The position numbers and the translations under genes were made by a program. From the NCBI GenBank assembly GCA_023055355.1, contig JALJCS010000001.1, forward strand, positions 74,441,381-74,505,380: a stretch of 64,000 nucleotides of DNA, read 5' to 3'. A model generated the notes under the pieces. The model had not been told where the DNA came from and ran no database searches. It saw only the letters and a program-made list of their open reading frames with translations. This document shows positions 1 to 10,300 of this stretch, one piece after another (position 1 is the first letter of the stretch; each line of letters begins with the position of its first letter). Source of the DNA: Agelaius tricolor. Lineage: Eukaryota; Chordata; Aves; Passeriformes; Icteridae.

Positions 1-330
1 ACCAAAGAGCAATCCCACCCTATGACACTGTGCTCAGCAATAAAAGCTCAAGGAAAGGAGGCAAAATGGGAGGTAGATTTTCACAGTTATTACATTTTTC
101 TTCACAACTATTACATGCTTTCCTCAAAAGGGCTGAACTGCCCACCAATACAAAATGTTGAGCATATTCCTCTTTTTAGTTTGCTTGCACACACAGCTTT
201 TGTTTTCCCTGTTAAACCATCATTATCTCAACCTGTGAGAGTATTTTTCCCTCTACTTTCTCTCCATCCTGCTGAGGGTGATGGAGCAAGTGGGTGGGTA
301 TTTGGCCTTTGGCAGCCCACCATACCCAGA
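1..330 (+). mobile_element. ERVL-type LTR, 3' part, cut by the window edge
   Basis: This reads as the 3' half of a bird ERVL-class long terminal repeat in the plus direction. Seen: the run GCTGAACTGCC near 133, TTTGCTTGCAC near 180, and then TTAAACCATCATTATCTCAACC near 212-232. These match, in order, the conserved 3' portion of avian ERVL LTRs as I recall them (TTAAACTGT...TTATCTCAACCCA). After 300 the sequence GGCCTTTGGCAGCCCACC resembles the last stretch of such LTRs, but the terminal GTTAAACCACGACA-like end is missing, so the 3' tip is deleted or diverged. The 5' part lies outside the window. The open frames of 113 and 82 codons that overlap it are incidental. The right boundary is approximate. 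Confidence 0.78.
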
Positions 331-1859
331 CTCCTAAGGGTACCACTAGATATATATATTTAGGCATAAAACTTGTTCTCCAACTGCTTACCCTCAAAGA
401 AGTCTTGTGTCAGAATAACAGGTGTACAAAACCCAAAACAAAGCAGAAAGAAATAGAAATACAAAAACTTAGCAAAATACAAAAACTTAGTAAATACTCA
501 TTGTCCATTTTGTATGGCAAATTGAAGAATATGATGGGATAGAGGCTTACACATCTTGCTCATCTGTACTGCCTGAATCCAACCCTGTCTCTTCTCTTTC
601 CCTTCCTGATCCTGGGTTTGCTCTAAACTCTTGGCCATCTACCAGGGCTAAAAAGAGAAGCTGCAACCAGTTCTCTGCACTCACTGCCATGAAAAGTGCT
701 GGCCTTGCTCACTACTGAGTTTATTTGGGGATTCCATTTTAATGGCAGGCCCAAGGAGAATTTCTCACTTGTCTGCTCCTGGAAGAAACTGAGCCAAATG
801 CCATACAAAAGTATATTTTCTCTCTATAGCAGCGTCTCTGGTAATCAGGGAGCTCTGCTGACAACCAAACATCTCACATATTGCAGGTCTTCTGTGAAGA
901 AATGAAAACAAACAGTTGAGGAAAAATCACTTCAGAAAAAATTTCAGCAAAACTGGAATGGTTTAAGGCTCATCTTTCTCTGTAAATAAAGTGGTGAAGA
1001 GAATGAGATATTTTAGTGAAGTGCTCAGCCGCAGCAGAAGTACAGATGAATAGAACTAATGTATGTGCAACTAGAAAATGTTGAGTAGGGAAATTGTTCT
1101 ACAAATGCCTTTTTCCCTTTCCTCTGATACCCCTTGTACATGCATTCCTCTGGAAAAGTGCTGTATTGTTGTGGCAAAGGGATTTTGCAAGTACGACTAT
1201 TGATTATCCCTTAACAGAGGGAAGTGCTTGGGGCACAGTGTGACTTGTGCCAATGTGCTGGAGTGCTCAGTCAATTTTGTGCAAAGGAATGGAATGATTG
1301 GGGACACTCTGACAAAGCACCTTTGTCCCATCCTCTATAAGAAAAAGCTTTAGAATCCAGTACATTACACATTATGCAGTATACATTATATTTATTATAC
1401 AGATATTTTATATCTTCTATGCCAATATAAAAAGACCTTGAAGTAAGTAGAGTGGATATTTTTCAGCCTCTTTACATTGCCATAATATCTCACTGACATT
1501 TTATAGAAGAATCTATAAGACAGAGGCTACTAGTATGTTACATTTTAAGGCAAGCCAAAGATTGCACAGCTAAAATGGGTCTGGCCCCAAAGGAGAACTG
1601 ATGAGGTGACATTTTTCAGCCAGAGGATTGGTGGCATCTTGCATTTTCATACAGAAAACATGCAGCAGCTGTACTTGAGTTTATTTATTACATCTGAACA
1701 TACCTACAATGCTCCTTACAGAAAAAGTATCTCAAGAACTTGGAAAGGGAAACTGGATGGCATCATCCACACTTTCTGACTTCCGTTAAGTAGAGTCTTT
1801 CTAGTCACTTTGGTTTGAATCAGATACTATGGGAAATATTTTCAGACAACTTCTCATTG
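331..1859. other. Non-coding stretch, no recognised gene
   Basis: No open frame here exceeds 82 codons, and none has a recognisable motif. The only internal structure I see is a two-copy direct repeat with an 18-bp period (AAATACAAAAACTTAG at 457-472 and 475-490). The rest looks like ordinary AT-rich intergenic or intronic DNA. Confidence 0.6.
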
Positions 1860-1865
1860 ACTTTC
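1860..1865. repeat. Target site duplication, left copy (ACTTTC)
   Basis: ACTTTC lies directly before the TGTTG start of the left LTR. It recurs directly after the ACA end of the right LTR at 3072-3077. A 6-bp duplication is the usual size for alpha- and betaretrovirus-like integration. It fixes the outer ends of this element and shows that both LTRs come from one insertion. Confidence 0.88.
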
Positions 1866-2181
1866 TGTTGTCTTACAGTGCAAGAATTCTATTGTCATTA
1901 CATTGGAAGGGTTCCATGTTGCCAGAGTTTTGTACCTCCTTGATGTTTCTTGTAGGCAGCTCCTCCAGGCACTGACTCTTCCTTGTCCTCACAGCAGCCA
2001 ACTGACACCAGTTACCCTCAGCCAACCAATCCACTCTTTTATAACACTCTTCTGATTGACTACAGCTGTGGCCTGTTAACATCAGGCCTGCTCCTAATCT
2101 TTAATAATTAACCCAACTGCAACTCTTTAGGGGGTAAGATTACTTTCTATACTACATTTACTTATATTCTATCCCCCTACA
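1866..2181 (-). repeat. 3' LTR of the retrovirus remnant
   Basis: The 316-bp LTR starts TGTTGTC and ends CCCTACA on the plus strand. It aligns along its full length with 2752-3071. Its TATA sequence is intact (plus-strand TTTTATA at 2037-2043), but the CCAAT box is changed to TCAAT. It also lacks 4 bp (TTTA) that the other copy has near its inner U3 start. A 69-codon minus-strand frame (1873-2082) is shared with the other LTR and is best read as an incidental open frame. Confidence 0.88.
2037..2043 (-). promoter_or_regulatory. TATA box of the 3' LTR
   Basis: The minus strand reads TATAAAA here, in the position equivalent to 2923-2929 of the other LTR. In an integrated copy this LTR would drive transcription towards lower coordinates, out into the flank. 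Confidence 0.6.
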
Positions 2182-2199
2182 ATTCCTCCTTTTTCTTTC
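2182..2199 (-). promoter_or_regulatory. Polypurine tract
   Basis: On the minus strand this reads GAAAGAAAAAGGAGGAAT and abuts the TGTAGGGG start of the 3' LTR. A purine run in exactly this place is the plus-strand DNA primer of retroviruses, and it confirms the minus orientation. Confidence 0.75.
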
Positions 2200-2559
2200 A
2201 ATTACAGAGTTGCAGCTTTTCTAGAAGGACATGTTCAAATACATTAACATTATGACACATATTTCATTCAGAACTTATAGTTATACAAACGTTCAGATAA
2301 CATATTATAGTACAAATATATATATTTCTGAGTGTTAATTCAGTTTTGCAGCTTCTCAGTTTACAAAGTACTTATCTTCAAGATCTTTTATACTCATGTT
2401 TAACAAACATTAATAGCTGCAATTGATATATTTCACCAATCAATAAACACATTGTTCCAAATAATAGAACTATTTTTTTTCCAGTTCTTACAGTTGCTTT
2501 AGCAAATTCTCTCCTTCCTCTTTCAGTTTGTTGCTTCTCCTCTTTTAGCTCTCTACTCA

Positions 2560-2748
2560 AATCACTATGGGATCACATTACTTAATATTTAAGTCTTCTT
2601 TCCTGAATCACCACAGGATCACATTAGTTAATACTTAAGTTCTTCTTCCATTCCCAAATCCACAGGGTCATATAGTTTTATCTCGAATCCAGAGGGTCAT
2701 ATAGTTTAGTATATGAGTCCATTTATCCTAAATCACATCAGGGTCACC
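2560..2748 (-). repeat. Five imperfect leader repeats resembling the primer binding site
   Basis: On the plus strand, units of the form RAATC-CAC-N-AGGGTCAC/T recur at 2560-2576, 2605-2622, 2656-2671, 2685-2700 and 2730-2748. Their starts are spaced 45, 51, 29 and 45 bp. On the minus strand each unit reads roughly RTGAYCC followed by a GTGATT- or GGATT-like string, and the first unit contains the primer binding site itself. Sequences between units are also related: the first two gaps from the left share ACATTA-TTAAT-TTAAGT, and the right-hand units share ATATAGTTTA. This looks like repeated duplication of the segment beginning at the primer binding site. Confidence 0.65.
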
Positions 2749-2749
2749 A
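2732..2749 (-). promoter_or_regulatory. Primer binding site, tRNA-Trp type
   Basis: The minus strand reads TGGTGACCCTGATGTGAT, starting two bases after the 5' LTR ends. The sequence complementary to the 3' end of tRNA-Trp, used by avian leukosis-type viruses, is TGGTGACCCCGACGTGAT. The match is 16 of 18. Both differences are C-to-T changes at CpG sites, as expected from methylated-CpG decay after integration. Confidence 0.82.
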
Positions 2750-2922
2750 TTTGTTGTCTTACAGTGCAAGAGTTCTATTAGCATTACATTGCAAGGGTTC
2801 CATATTGTTAGAGTTTCCTACCTCCTTGATGTTTCCTGTAGGCAGCTCCTCTATGCACTGACTCTTCCTTGTCCTCACAGCAGCCAATTGACTCCAGTTC
2901 CCCTCAGCTAACCAATCCACTC

Positions 2923-2929
2923 TTTTATA
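2923..2929 (-). promoter_or_regulatory. TATA box of the 5' LTR
   Basis: TATAAAA on the minus strand, preceded at 2941-2945 by CCAAT. Order and spacing match a retroviral U3 promoter, placing the transcription start at about 2895-2900. Confidence 0.7.
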
Positions 2930-2940
2930 ACACTCTTCTG

Positions 2941-2945
2941 ATTGG
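2941..2945 (-). promoter_or_regulatory. CCAAT box of the 5' LTR
   Basis: The minus strand reads AGCCAATCAG here, a standard CCAAT box context, upstream of the TATA box. The equivalent site in the 3' LTR has mutated to TCAAT. Confidence 0.6.
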
Positions 2946-3071
2946 CTACAGGTGTGGCCTGTTAACATCAGGCCTGCTCCTAATCTTTAATGATTAACCC
3001 AGCTGCAACTCTTTAGGGGGTAAGATTACTGTCTATACTACCTTTATTTACTTATGTTCTATGCCCCTACA

Positions 3072-3077
3072 ACTTTC
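3072..3077. repeat. Target site duplication, right copy (ACTTTC)
   Basis: This exact copy of the 6-bp sequence at 1860-1865 directly follows the ACA end of the right-hand LTR. Confidence 0.88.
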
Positions 3078-3620
3078 TATTGTCATTTAAAAAGATGATC
3101 AAGTAGCTGGAGTCATTGCAAGTGAAACTATCGGGAAGTGGCTTTTCCGTTTTATTTCATAGCTGAACAGGATGTACAGAAGAGAAAGATATTTCAGTGA
3201 AAAATGGCAGAGATGACTAGCAAAGCTGCTGATCTACCAGATCAAAGGAAAAAAACTGCTGATTTAACCTGAACAACAATCTGGAGCTTGTATTTTACAC
3301 CTTTTTTCTACTTTCCACTACTAAAATGCTTATTCACTATCCAGATTGGAATTTTGCTTGTGGATTCAAGTTGTAAAGAAATTTTTAATTATTTCAATAA
3401 CTAAGAAAAAAAAATCTTTAAGTTAAACCCTGTATCAGACTTGGGGTTGAACACCAAATTTTAGTCCAGAGGCTGAAAATAACAATTTTATCTGCCAGGC
3501 TAGAGTTTCAGAAAGCATACCCAATTTATGATAATGGTTGATTAGAAACCAACACTATGAAAAATTTGTTAAACTTCCATCTGTGGATTTGTTTATAACC
3601 TTCAGAAGAAAACACTGACT
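3078..3620. other. Non-coding stretch, nothing recognised
   Basis: AT-rich sequence with no open frame of note and no repeat family that I can name. Confidence 0.55.
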
Positions 3621-3690
3621 GTGGATGCCCCATCTCTGGAAGTGTTATGCACCATCTCTTCCAACCCAACTCATTCTCTGATTCTATGAT
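3621..3690 (+). mobile_element. CR1 LINE fragment, 3' end, internally deleted
   Basis: GTGGATGCCCCATCTCTGGAAGTGTT matches the CR1 3' region. It jumps directly to TTCCAACCCAACTC and GATTCTATGAT, the CR1 3' terminus. Roughly 100 bp that normally lie between these blocks are missing. The 8-bp type tail puts the 3' end on the right, so the copy is on the plus strand. It is old and diverged. Confidence 0.7.
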
Positions 3691-3693
3691 AAT

Positions 3694-3769
3694 ATGGTCT
3701 AGCTTTGGATTCAGCCCTGCTTTGGGCAGGCAAGAGCACCAGATGACTAAATGATCCTGTGACTCTATA
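3694..3769 (+). mobile_element. Second short CR1-like fragment
   Basis: CAGCCCTGCTTTGGGCAGG followed by CCAGATGACTAAATGATCC and TGTGACTCTAT resembles the CR1 block 'GCAGG..GGACTAGATGATCT...GTGATTCTATG', with a deletion. It sits immediately downstream of the previous fragment in the same direction. It could be a second insertion or a rearranged continuation of the first. Confidence 0.45.
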
Positions 3770-6700
3770 CGTGGTAAAATAGAACTTCAAAGCTGCTGCT
3801 CTTTATTTATTGTAATGGGGAAGAAATTTATGAACTTTGCTCTTGGGAAACAGTTAATGGACTTTGCTTGCTCCTTGGCTTGCAAACTCTTAATCAAATT
3901 TGCTGTTCAGAAGTATTTCATTCTTTCTTGATAATAATGAGAAGATTTGTGTGAGTGACTTGTGATTTGGGATGCCTTCTTTTTTAAAATCTTTTAAGGG
4001 ACCCCTTTCTTTATGTAGGACTAGTGAGGCACTGTGGAGCTGAGAGGTGACCAAATCCCTGATGACGGCAGATAGGTAACAAGTTAAAAGATACCAACGG
4101 ACTGCAGCAATTCTCCAAGCATGCACTGTTGCAAATATAATGTAATTTAGCCTTAGATGCTCTGCCCCTGACAGCTTTACTCCACTACTTGGCCCTTTCC
4201 ATGTGCTAACAGAATGTTCAGAGTCAGTGGGAGCACCTCAGATGTATTGCCGCTTGTCCAGGAACAGTGACACGGTGATCTATCTGAGCCTTCCTGTGCT
4301 TCCTCCTGAGCTTTGACTACCATCATTATTGGGAACTTTTATTATTAATCTACTTAAGAAAGCAAGAAAGAGTGACTCAGTAATCACTGAAAGGTGATAA
4401 ACTCCCAGAGCTGTTCTTCAGAAGATCTAATGAAGCCCAAGCACCAGTCAGATCAGCAATTTGGCACACTGGTGGCTCCAGGGTGCAGTTCAGCTCCCCA
4501 TGAAACCTCTGGAAAGACTCTGGGAACTAGATGATGCTCTAAATGAACAAAGGCTGTTGTTCCACAGTCTGAGTGACATTGAGTATTCCCAAAGGGGTTT
4601 TTTATTATTATTATTATTAGATTAGAATCAGTTCTTAAATCACTAAATTGTGTGGAAATTTCCTATTCCAGAAGTAAGCAAACATTCAAGAGTATATATA
4701 TTTTACTTAGCAGCTACCACAGAAAAATATACAAAGTGGGAATCTGTAAAATACAAACCCTAACTGGATATAAAAATGTATTCCCTTGACAGGTCTGTTT
4801 CTTTAATAGAGTTTCATTAAAGAGGGAACCATTGTTTTATGGAATATTCTGTGGTTTAATAAATGAAATATTCAGCCATGTAATGTGTCTCAAAAATTTC
4901 AGGTTTGCATTGTACTTTAATTTTTCATCAGCATAAATTTCACTCAAATAACTCGCTGTAAAAAGGCTTCACTTTGTTTCTGTGCTTGTAAAATACTTCT
5001 TTGATCAGCTTTGTTACCTCTGAGTTCATTTTTATTTATCCAATCCAGGTGACACTAAAGGTACAGATCATTATTTAAGAGGTCAACTGATACTTGGGAC
5101 TCGATTCCTATAAATCATAATTTTAGGATACAATAGTAGGGTCCAAAATGGGGTGTAGTCTGGCATGCACACAGGCATATGAGTGTCCCAAAACCACTCT
5201 TCTGCGTGACAGGGCAATAAGGCAGAAAAAGCACATGTCTGCTGTATGTATGGCTTTAATGGGAAGAGGAGACAGTGCAGACCAGCCATGATACATCTGG
5301 TGAGAATGGCAACCCTGCCAGCCAGGCACATCGTGGTGGCAGGATGTCATGGCCCCTCCCACATCACACTGTGGGATGCTGATTTCACTCTCTACTTCTA
5401 CCTTGGTCGTTAAATGCATAATAAATGGCACAAATGCTTCACTCAGTCCTATAAATACTCTGCATGTCCATCTAAACCACACATATGATTGCAGCAATTG
5501 GCACGCACTGTAATCTCACAATGATGTAGTTCTAGAGATAATCACTGATTCACTAATTAATTTAATAGAAACAGGTTATTTTATGGTGATCTCTGCCAAA
5601 TGTCAGAAGGCCTACAACCTAGACAGTAAAAGAGTGGATTTTAACTTACATACAGAATACGAAAATTTTCAGAGCCACAACCTCAGCACCGCAGTCAGTT
5701 CTCTTGTGTGACAACCCTTGATTTCCTGTGGGGAAAGAGTAAACCAGCAAATCTTAAGCTCAGCTTGTGTTGGGATACTCTGAGTGTCTGTTAGATTCCT
5801 TTTGCCCTGTAAAAGATTGGTTATGTACCCTCAAAAATGTTGACAACATAGAATTACACAATAATCACTCGTTTATAAACTACCGTAGCAATAATTGCAC
5901 TTGAAAATGGGAAAAGCAGAATTTCTGAGACATAGATGTCATGGGGCTTTTCTCATTATTAAACATCAAATTTTGTGAAGATTATCTCTTAAAGCAGAAA
6001 TAACCCTCCATCAGCAACTGCTGAATAACACCCACAGTCTTTCACTCACATACTTGTTCTGAAACTCTTCCTCAGCCAACTCCTTGTACCTTTGCTAATC
6101 TGTCACCTGGAAATGACATTACATGTGCTACTTATATCAGTGACAGTGCTCAAAGCCAGTCAGACACAGACAGCTTCTACAGGAAAACTCATTAAGGTTG
6201 TCACGTGGAATAACAACTGATGTTCAGGCTCTTTTTTTCACTGATTAGTTCCAATTGTTTTAAATACCTGCTTAGAAGAAAGCAGCAGAATTAGACCGTA
6301 ATTCAGCAAAAACCTAAGCATGTGGGTTTCTCCCACTGCATTAGCAACACAACTAAAGTCATGGTAAAGTTTGCTGAATTTGCTTTGCTTTGAAGCCATA
6401 TCTGTGAAACTAAATCTCGTCTGCTGCACTAGGAGGGATGAAGTATGTAGCTTTTATAAATAGAAGATGAGCTATAAAGTCTGAAGTCTGATCCCTTTTT
6501 CTGCTGTAAGCTACAGTATCATTCCTAGCTTAACCACAGAGCAGAGGAACAGCAAACTTACCAAAGAGATGGTGTTGGCAAAACCCCAGTCATTATCTTC
6601 CAGCACAGTTTGTTTGAAAGTGGGGAATTTTCTGAGTTCACTTTTGTCCTGTGGGAAATGGAATCTCCTGACTCAGCTTTCTTCTACTGCACTCATACAG

Positions 6701-6876
6701 ATTCTGGTCTAGGACAACTAGATAGGGTGTTCTTTGGGAAAACAGCAAAGGCAATAGTCAAACAAATCCCCTAGTAGGATATCCATAATTTTCAGTGACC
6801 TTAGCTCTTACATGTCATGCAAATTGTTTATGCTTGCCATCACAAACTTATTTGCTCTTTTTCTGCGCTACTTAAA
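3770..6876. other. Non-coding stretch with a short (TTA)n
   Basis: No gene recognised. A short TTA microsatellite occupies about 4602-4619. A 124-codon minus-strand frame (5123-5497) overlaps an 82-codon frame in another register. Neither has a motif, signal peptide or repeat that I recognise, and I do not call either a gene. Confidence 0.55.
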
Positions 6877-7335
6877 ATCACAGAATGGTTTGAGTTGAAA
6901 GGGACCTTAAAGATCATCCGGTTCCTACCCCCCTGCCATGGGCAAGGACACCTTTCACTAGATCAGGTTCCTCAAAGCCCCATCCAACCTGGCCTTGAAC
7001 ATTTCCAGGGATGGAGCATCTACCACTTCTCTGGGCAACCTGTGCCTGAGTCTCATCACCCTCACAGGGAAGAATTTCTTTGTAATATCTAGTCTGAATC
7101 TGTCTTCTGTGGTTTTAAAGCTATTACCTCTTGGCCTATCACTACAGGCTCTTGTCTATAGTACCTCTCACCTCCCTTGTAGCCCTTTTAGTACCTAAGG
7201 TGCTCTAAGCTCTCCCTGGAGCCTTCTTTTTCCAGACTGAACAGCTCCAAATCTCTCAGTCTGTCTGCAGAGGAGAAACACTTCTTTTCCTTCACCCCAT
7301 GCTTGTCATGTCTGGAGGGATTGCTACTTCCTCTA
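6877..7335 (-). mobile_element. CR1 LINE, 5'-truncated copy
   Basis: ATCACAGAATGGTTTGAGTTG followed by AAAGGGACCTTAAAGATCATC is the reverse complement of the CR1 3' end. It continues through CCAACCTGGCCTTGAACATTTCC, GGGCAACCTGTGCC and AAGAATTTCTTTGTAATATCTAG, all standard CR1 blocks, and fades near 7335. The element therefore runs on the minus strand, with its 3' end at 6877 and truncation of the 5' side, as is usual for CR1. About 460 bp remain. The overlapping frames of 91 and 67 codons are antisense to the LINE and are not genes. Confidence 0.88.
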
Positions 7336-10300
7336 GCCCAAGTTTTCACAGAGCTTTGAGGACATAATTCCCCATTAGGGGCTTAACTGTGCAAATTCAG
7401 AATAAAATAACATCAGTGACACTTTGGAATGCAGGGTAAACCCTTAATCTCATACACTAAGCTGAGATCCTTGTAGGTCAGTGGAGAGAAAGAGACTTTA
7501 AAATCTGACAAATGCCTGAGTGAAGGCATGAATGCTCCCAAAGAACTTCTTGAACATCTATGTAAAATCCAGACCTCATTGCAGAGGCCAAATTTATATT
7601 AACTTCAGCAGTGCCAAGACTTCACCCTCTTTTGGTTTTTAGTTCCAGCAGGGTGAAAAGCCAACTTCGGAGAAAGTGATGGGACTGGGAAAAAGGAGAA
7701 ATGTTGGAGGTGCAATAAAAATTAAAATGAATAATTAATTTCAACTGAGGTAGAACTGGGAAAAATTGTCAATACTGACTGCTGTTTCAGCTGGGATCAG
7801 ATTCTACTTATTTTATAAAAGAATATTTTCACAGAAGATAATCAATTTAGCAGTGTCTCTTCTGGAATTGCTTCCATGCTTATCCAAAGACAAAGTCCAT
7901 CCTCTTTTTTGCATGCTTTTTAAATTTATTTGCTCATTTCTGCCTTCTACCTGCTAACATTTTTTGAAAGTTGCTCAGCTTGGTTCTCTACTCTTTCCAT
8001 AGTATGAAAGCTTTATTGTTCCCTTTGAATGCTTCATCACTTTCCCCTCCCAGCTCCATGTTTTGGCACAAGTGGGCTCTTTTGAGCTTCTGTGTGAAGA
8101 CCACCTGCAGTAGACCTTGGAATGACTAACGTGGAGGTGGGCTGAGATCAGCTTTAACTTGAGTTTCAAATGTACTCTACAATTCGTGCTGTTTCCTACC
8201 CCCTAAAACGACTTCATTTCCTACACCAACTGCTAAAGCAATAGTCCTGAAAGAGGGAGCAATGATTTACAGTGGCTCTTCTTAATACATGAACATTAAT
8301 TTTATTTATTGTAACAAGTACCAAATTTGCTAGAGACGAGGTCCATGATTGGCATTTTGAAGGAAATATGGTAGATTACTCAAATCTATGGATATACCTG
8401 TAGAGATTTATAGACGATTGCCTTCAACAGTTAGAATGTAGTATATGACTAGTGCTGAGATCACATCCAATGTACATTTTGCTCATTTACTTTTGCAAGA
8501 GGAGATGAAATAGCTGCCAATTCACAAAGTTAAAGGGATTTTTTGATAATAATATATTGAAGAGAAGATATGTAGAGGTAGGCTAAATGAAAAGTATAAC
8601 TTAAAAGCAAATACATAAACTCAGAACCAGCACAAACTATTTGCGATTTTTAACTGCTTGAAAATTGCATAAAAAAAATAAATCTCTCCTCTGAAAACAT
8701 CTATCCTATCTGATCCTATGAAGACTTGGTGCTAGTCAAAGGACGCATTTCTTGCCTAGTCCTATGCCTGATAGAGAGTGCCAATGGAGAGAACTCAAAG
8801 TAGTTAATCATTTAAGTGGCTGATGGAATTTACAGGGTCAGTAGTGACAATTTTCCAGCCATTCTCTTAATCAGCTTAGAGATACTTTGAAATCAATCAA
8901 TTGCTCATGATAAGCAATAAGGTGACCAAGTGCACAATCAGCCCCAACAGAAAAATTCCTTGTAATTCATTGTGCAACAAAGCAGATAAGAAAAATCTGC
9001 AGTTTCCAAACATCCCAGACACATAATAGCCAGACAAACACACAAGTGCACATACTGGGGAAATGAAATTAGCAAATGGTGTCATTTGATTTAGCATATT
9101 ATCACTTCTGACAGGCATGAGCTTGTCTCTGATATGTTTTCTTGTTGGTGCTGGAAAAACAAAAAATATGAAGCCAGTTAGGAATGTTTCTGAATGTGAT
9201 GCTTTCCTTTTCCCCATGCTTTCTTTTCCTTTTCTTTCAGTAAAAACACTGGAAATGTTTAAAATCCCTAAATCATACAAGGCATATTTTTAATATCTTG
9301 TACTAGGGATAACCTTTTTAATAGTACTGGAAATCCCCATATAGCATATCTAGGTGTATCCAGATGGATTGCTTCCATATGAAGACATTTTCTTCTGCCA
9401 TTTTTCATTCTATTGTATGTATCTGCAACTTATGCTTTTTATAACGAAGGGCTACTCTTAATAACCTTGTATTTATTTTATTTTATTTTTTTTTAGAAAG
9501 AGCAGATGTGATGAAGTGAATGAGAGCTCTTGGTTTAATAAAGCACAGTCATCTTCTCTCAGATGTTACAATAAACCAGATTAGATAGAGCTTTAATGGA
9601 TAAAGTTCCAGCATTACTTCTGCTGTTGATAAATGGTCTGAAATTTCATTTTCTCTGCTCTGTGTACCTTGCTTACGTGCTTGTGTTTAACTGTTTAGAA
9701 ACTGGAATTGTAATAACATGAAAGTAAAGAACCCCAGGATCACAAAATAACTCGTTATATAAATGATGATTACTACCTGATAGGGAGAAGTGAAAGGTGA
9801 AAAATCCTTCCCTCTCAATTAAATTCCCTTCATGAGAGTCTTTAGTATATTTCTGGCCATAATGTCAGTCAAGCAATAACAGAAAACTCAGTGTCATTAT
9901 GGAAAAAGGACATTAAAACTGTTTTAGAGGTGGAGAGAGGGGATGCACAAATATACTTCAAAGAGAGGGTCTTGTTTTCCTTTTATTCCCTCAGTATTTC
10001 CATGAAACCTAAGGCAATGACATCACAACAAAACAAGGTTGCCAAGATATACTATACAAAAACATGTTTTCACATGGTTACATTTTCTGCAAATTATAGT
10101 TCTTGGAATATAAATCAGAATAATTGTTTAAATCAGAGTGACTGTTGAAACAGATTTACAGAGATCAAATCAAAAATGTAATAATTCTTGTGGTTTCACT
10201 AATGCTCAGAGCACCAAATACTTCTGAAAATTTTGGTTGTCAGTTATATATAGTGTTTACATTAACATGCTGCTTGAACAGAGAAAATATATATTTTAAG

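Larger units (their letters stand above)
2182..2751 (-). mobile_element. Internal region of the retrovirus remnant, non-coding
   Basis: Reading on the minus strand from the 5' LTR, this contains the primer binding site, then a leader made of five short related repeats (2560-2748), then AT-rich sequence, and finally the polypurine tract. All coding genes are absent. The 60-codon frame at 2378-2560 has no retroviral motif. The deletion must have removed nearly the whole coding genome and left the two cis-acting priming sites. Confidence 0.8.
1866..3071 (-). mobile_element. Internally deleted endogenous retrovirus, tRNA-Trp primed
   Basis: This is a complete LTR-internal-LTR structure of about 1.2 kb, transcribed on the minus strand. 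The 5' LTR is 2752-3071 and the 3' LTR is 1866-2181. Only about 570 bp lie between them, and no gag, pro, pol or env sequence is visible, so the copy could only have moved with help from another element. Orientation is set by four signals read on the minus strand: a CCAAT box and TATAAAA in the LTR, a primer binding site just after the 5' LTR, and a purine-rich tract just before the 3' LTR. The tRNA-Trp site, the roughly 320-bp LTRs and the 6-bp target duplication fit an alpha/beta-like (class II) avian retrovirus. By hand alignment the LTRs differ at about 24 of 316 sites plus one 4-bp gap. The insertion is therefore not recent, but it is younger than most CR1 pieces here. Confidence 0.88.
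2752..3071 (-). repeat. 5' LTR of the retrovirus remnant
   Basis: The 320-bp LTR starts TGTTGTC and ends CCCTACA on the plus strand. On the minus strand U3 carries an intact CCAAT box, then TATAAAA about 16 bp further on. No canonical AATAAA is visible between the TATA box and the inner end of the LTR, so the polyadenylation signal is either non-canonical or lost. The shared 69-codon frame lies at 2759-2968. Confidence 0.88.

Noticed and set aside
5123..5497. 124-codon minus-strand frame as a gene
   Set aside because: No motif. Another register is open over part of it, and there is no promoter or splice context that I can defend.
6817..7198. Open frames of 91 and 67 codons as host genes
   Set aside because: They lie largely over the CR1 LINE copy and are antisense to it.
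8897..9280. 127-codon minus-strand frame with a hydrophobic C-terminal part as a membrane protein
   Set aside because: The hydrophobic run fits AT-rich codon composition, and nothing else supports a gene.
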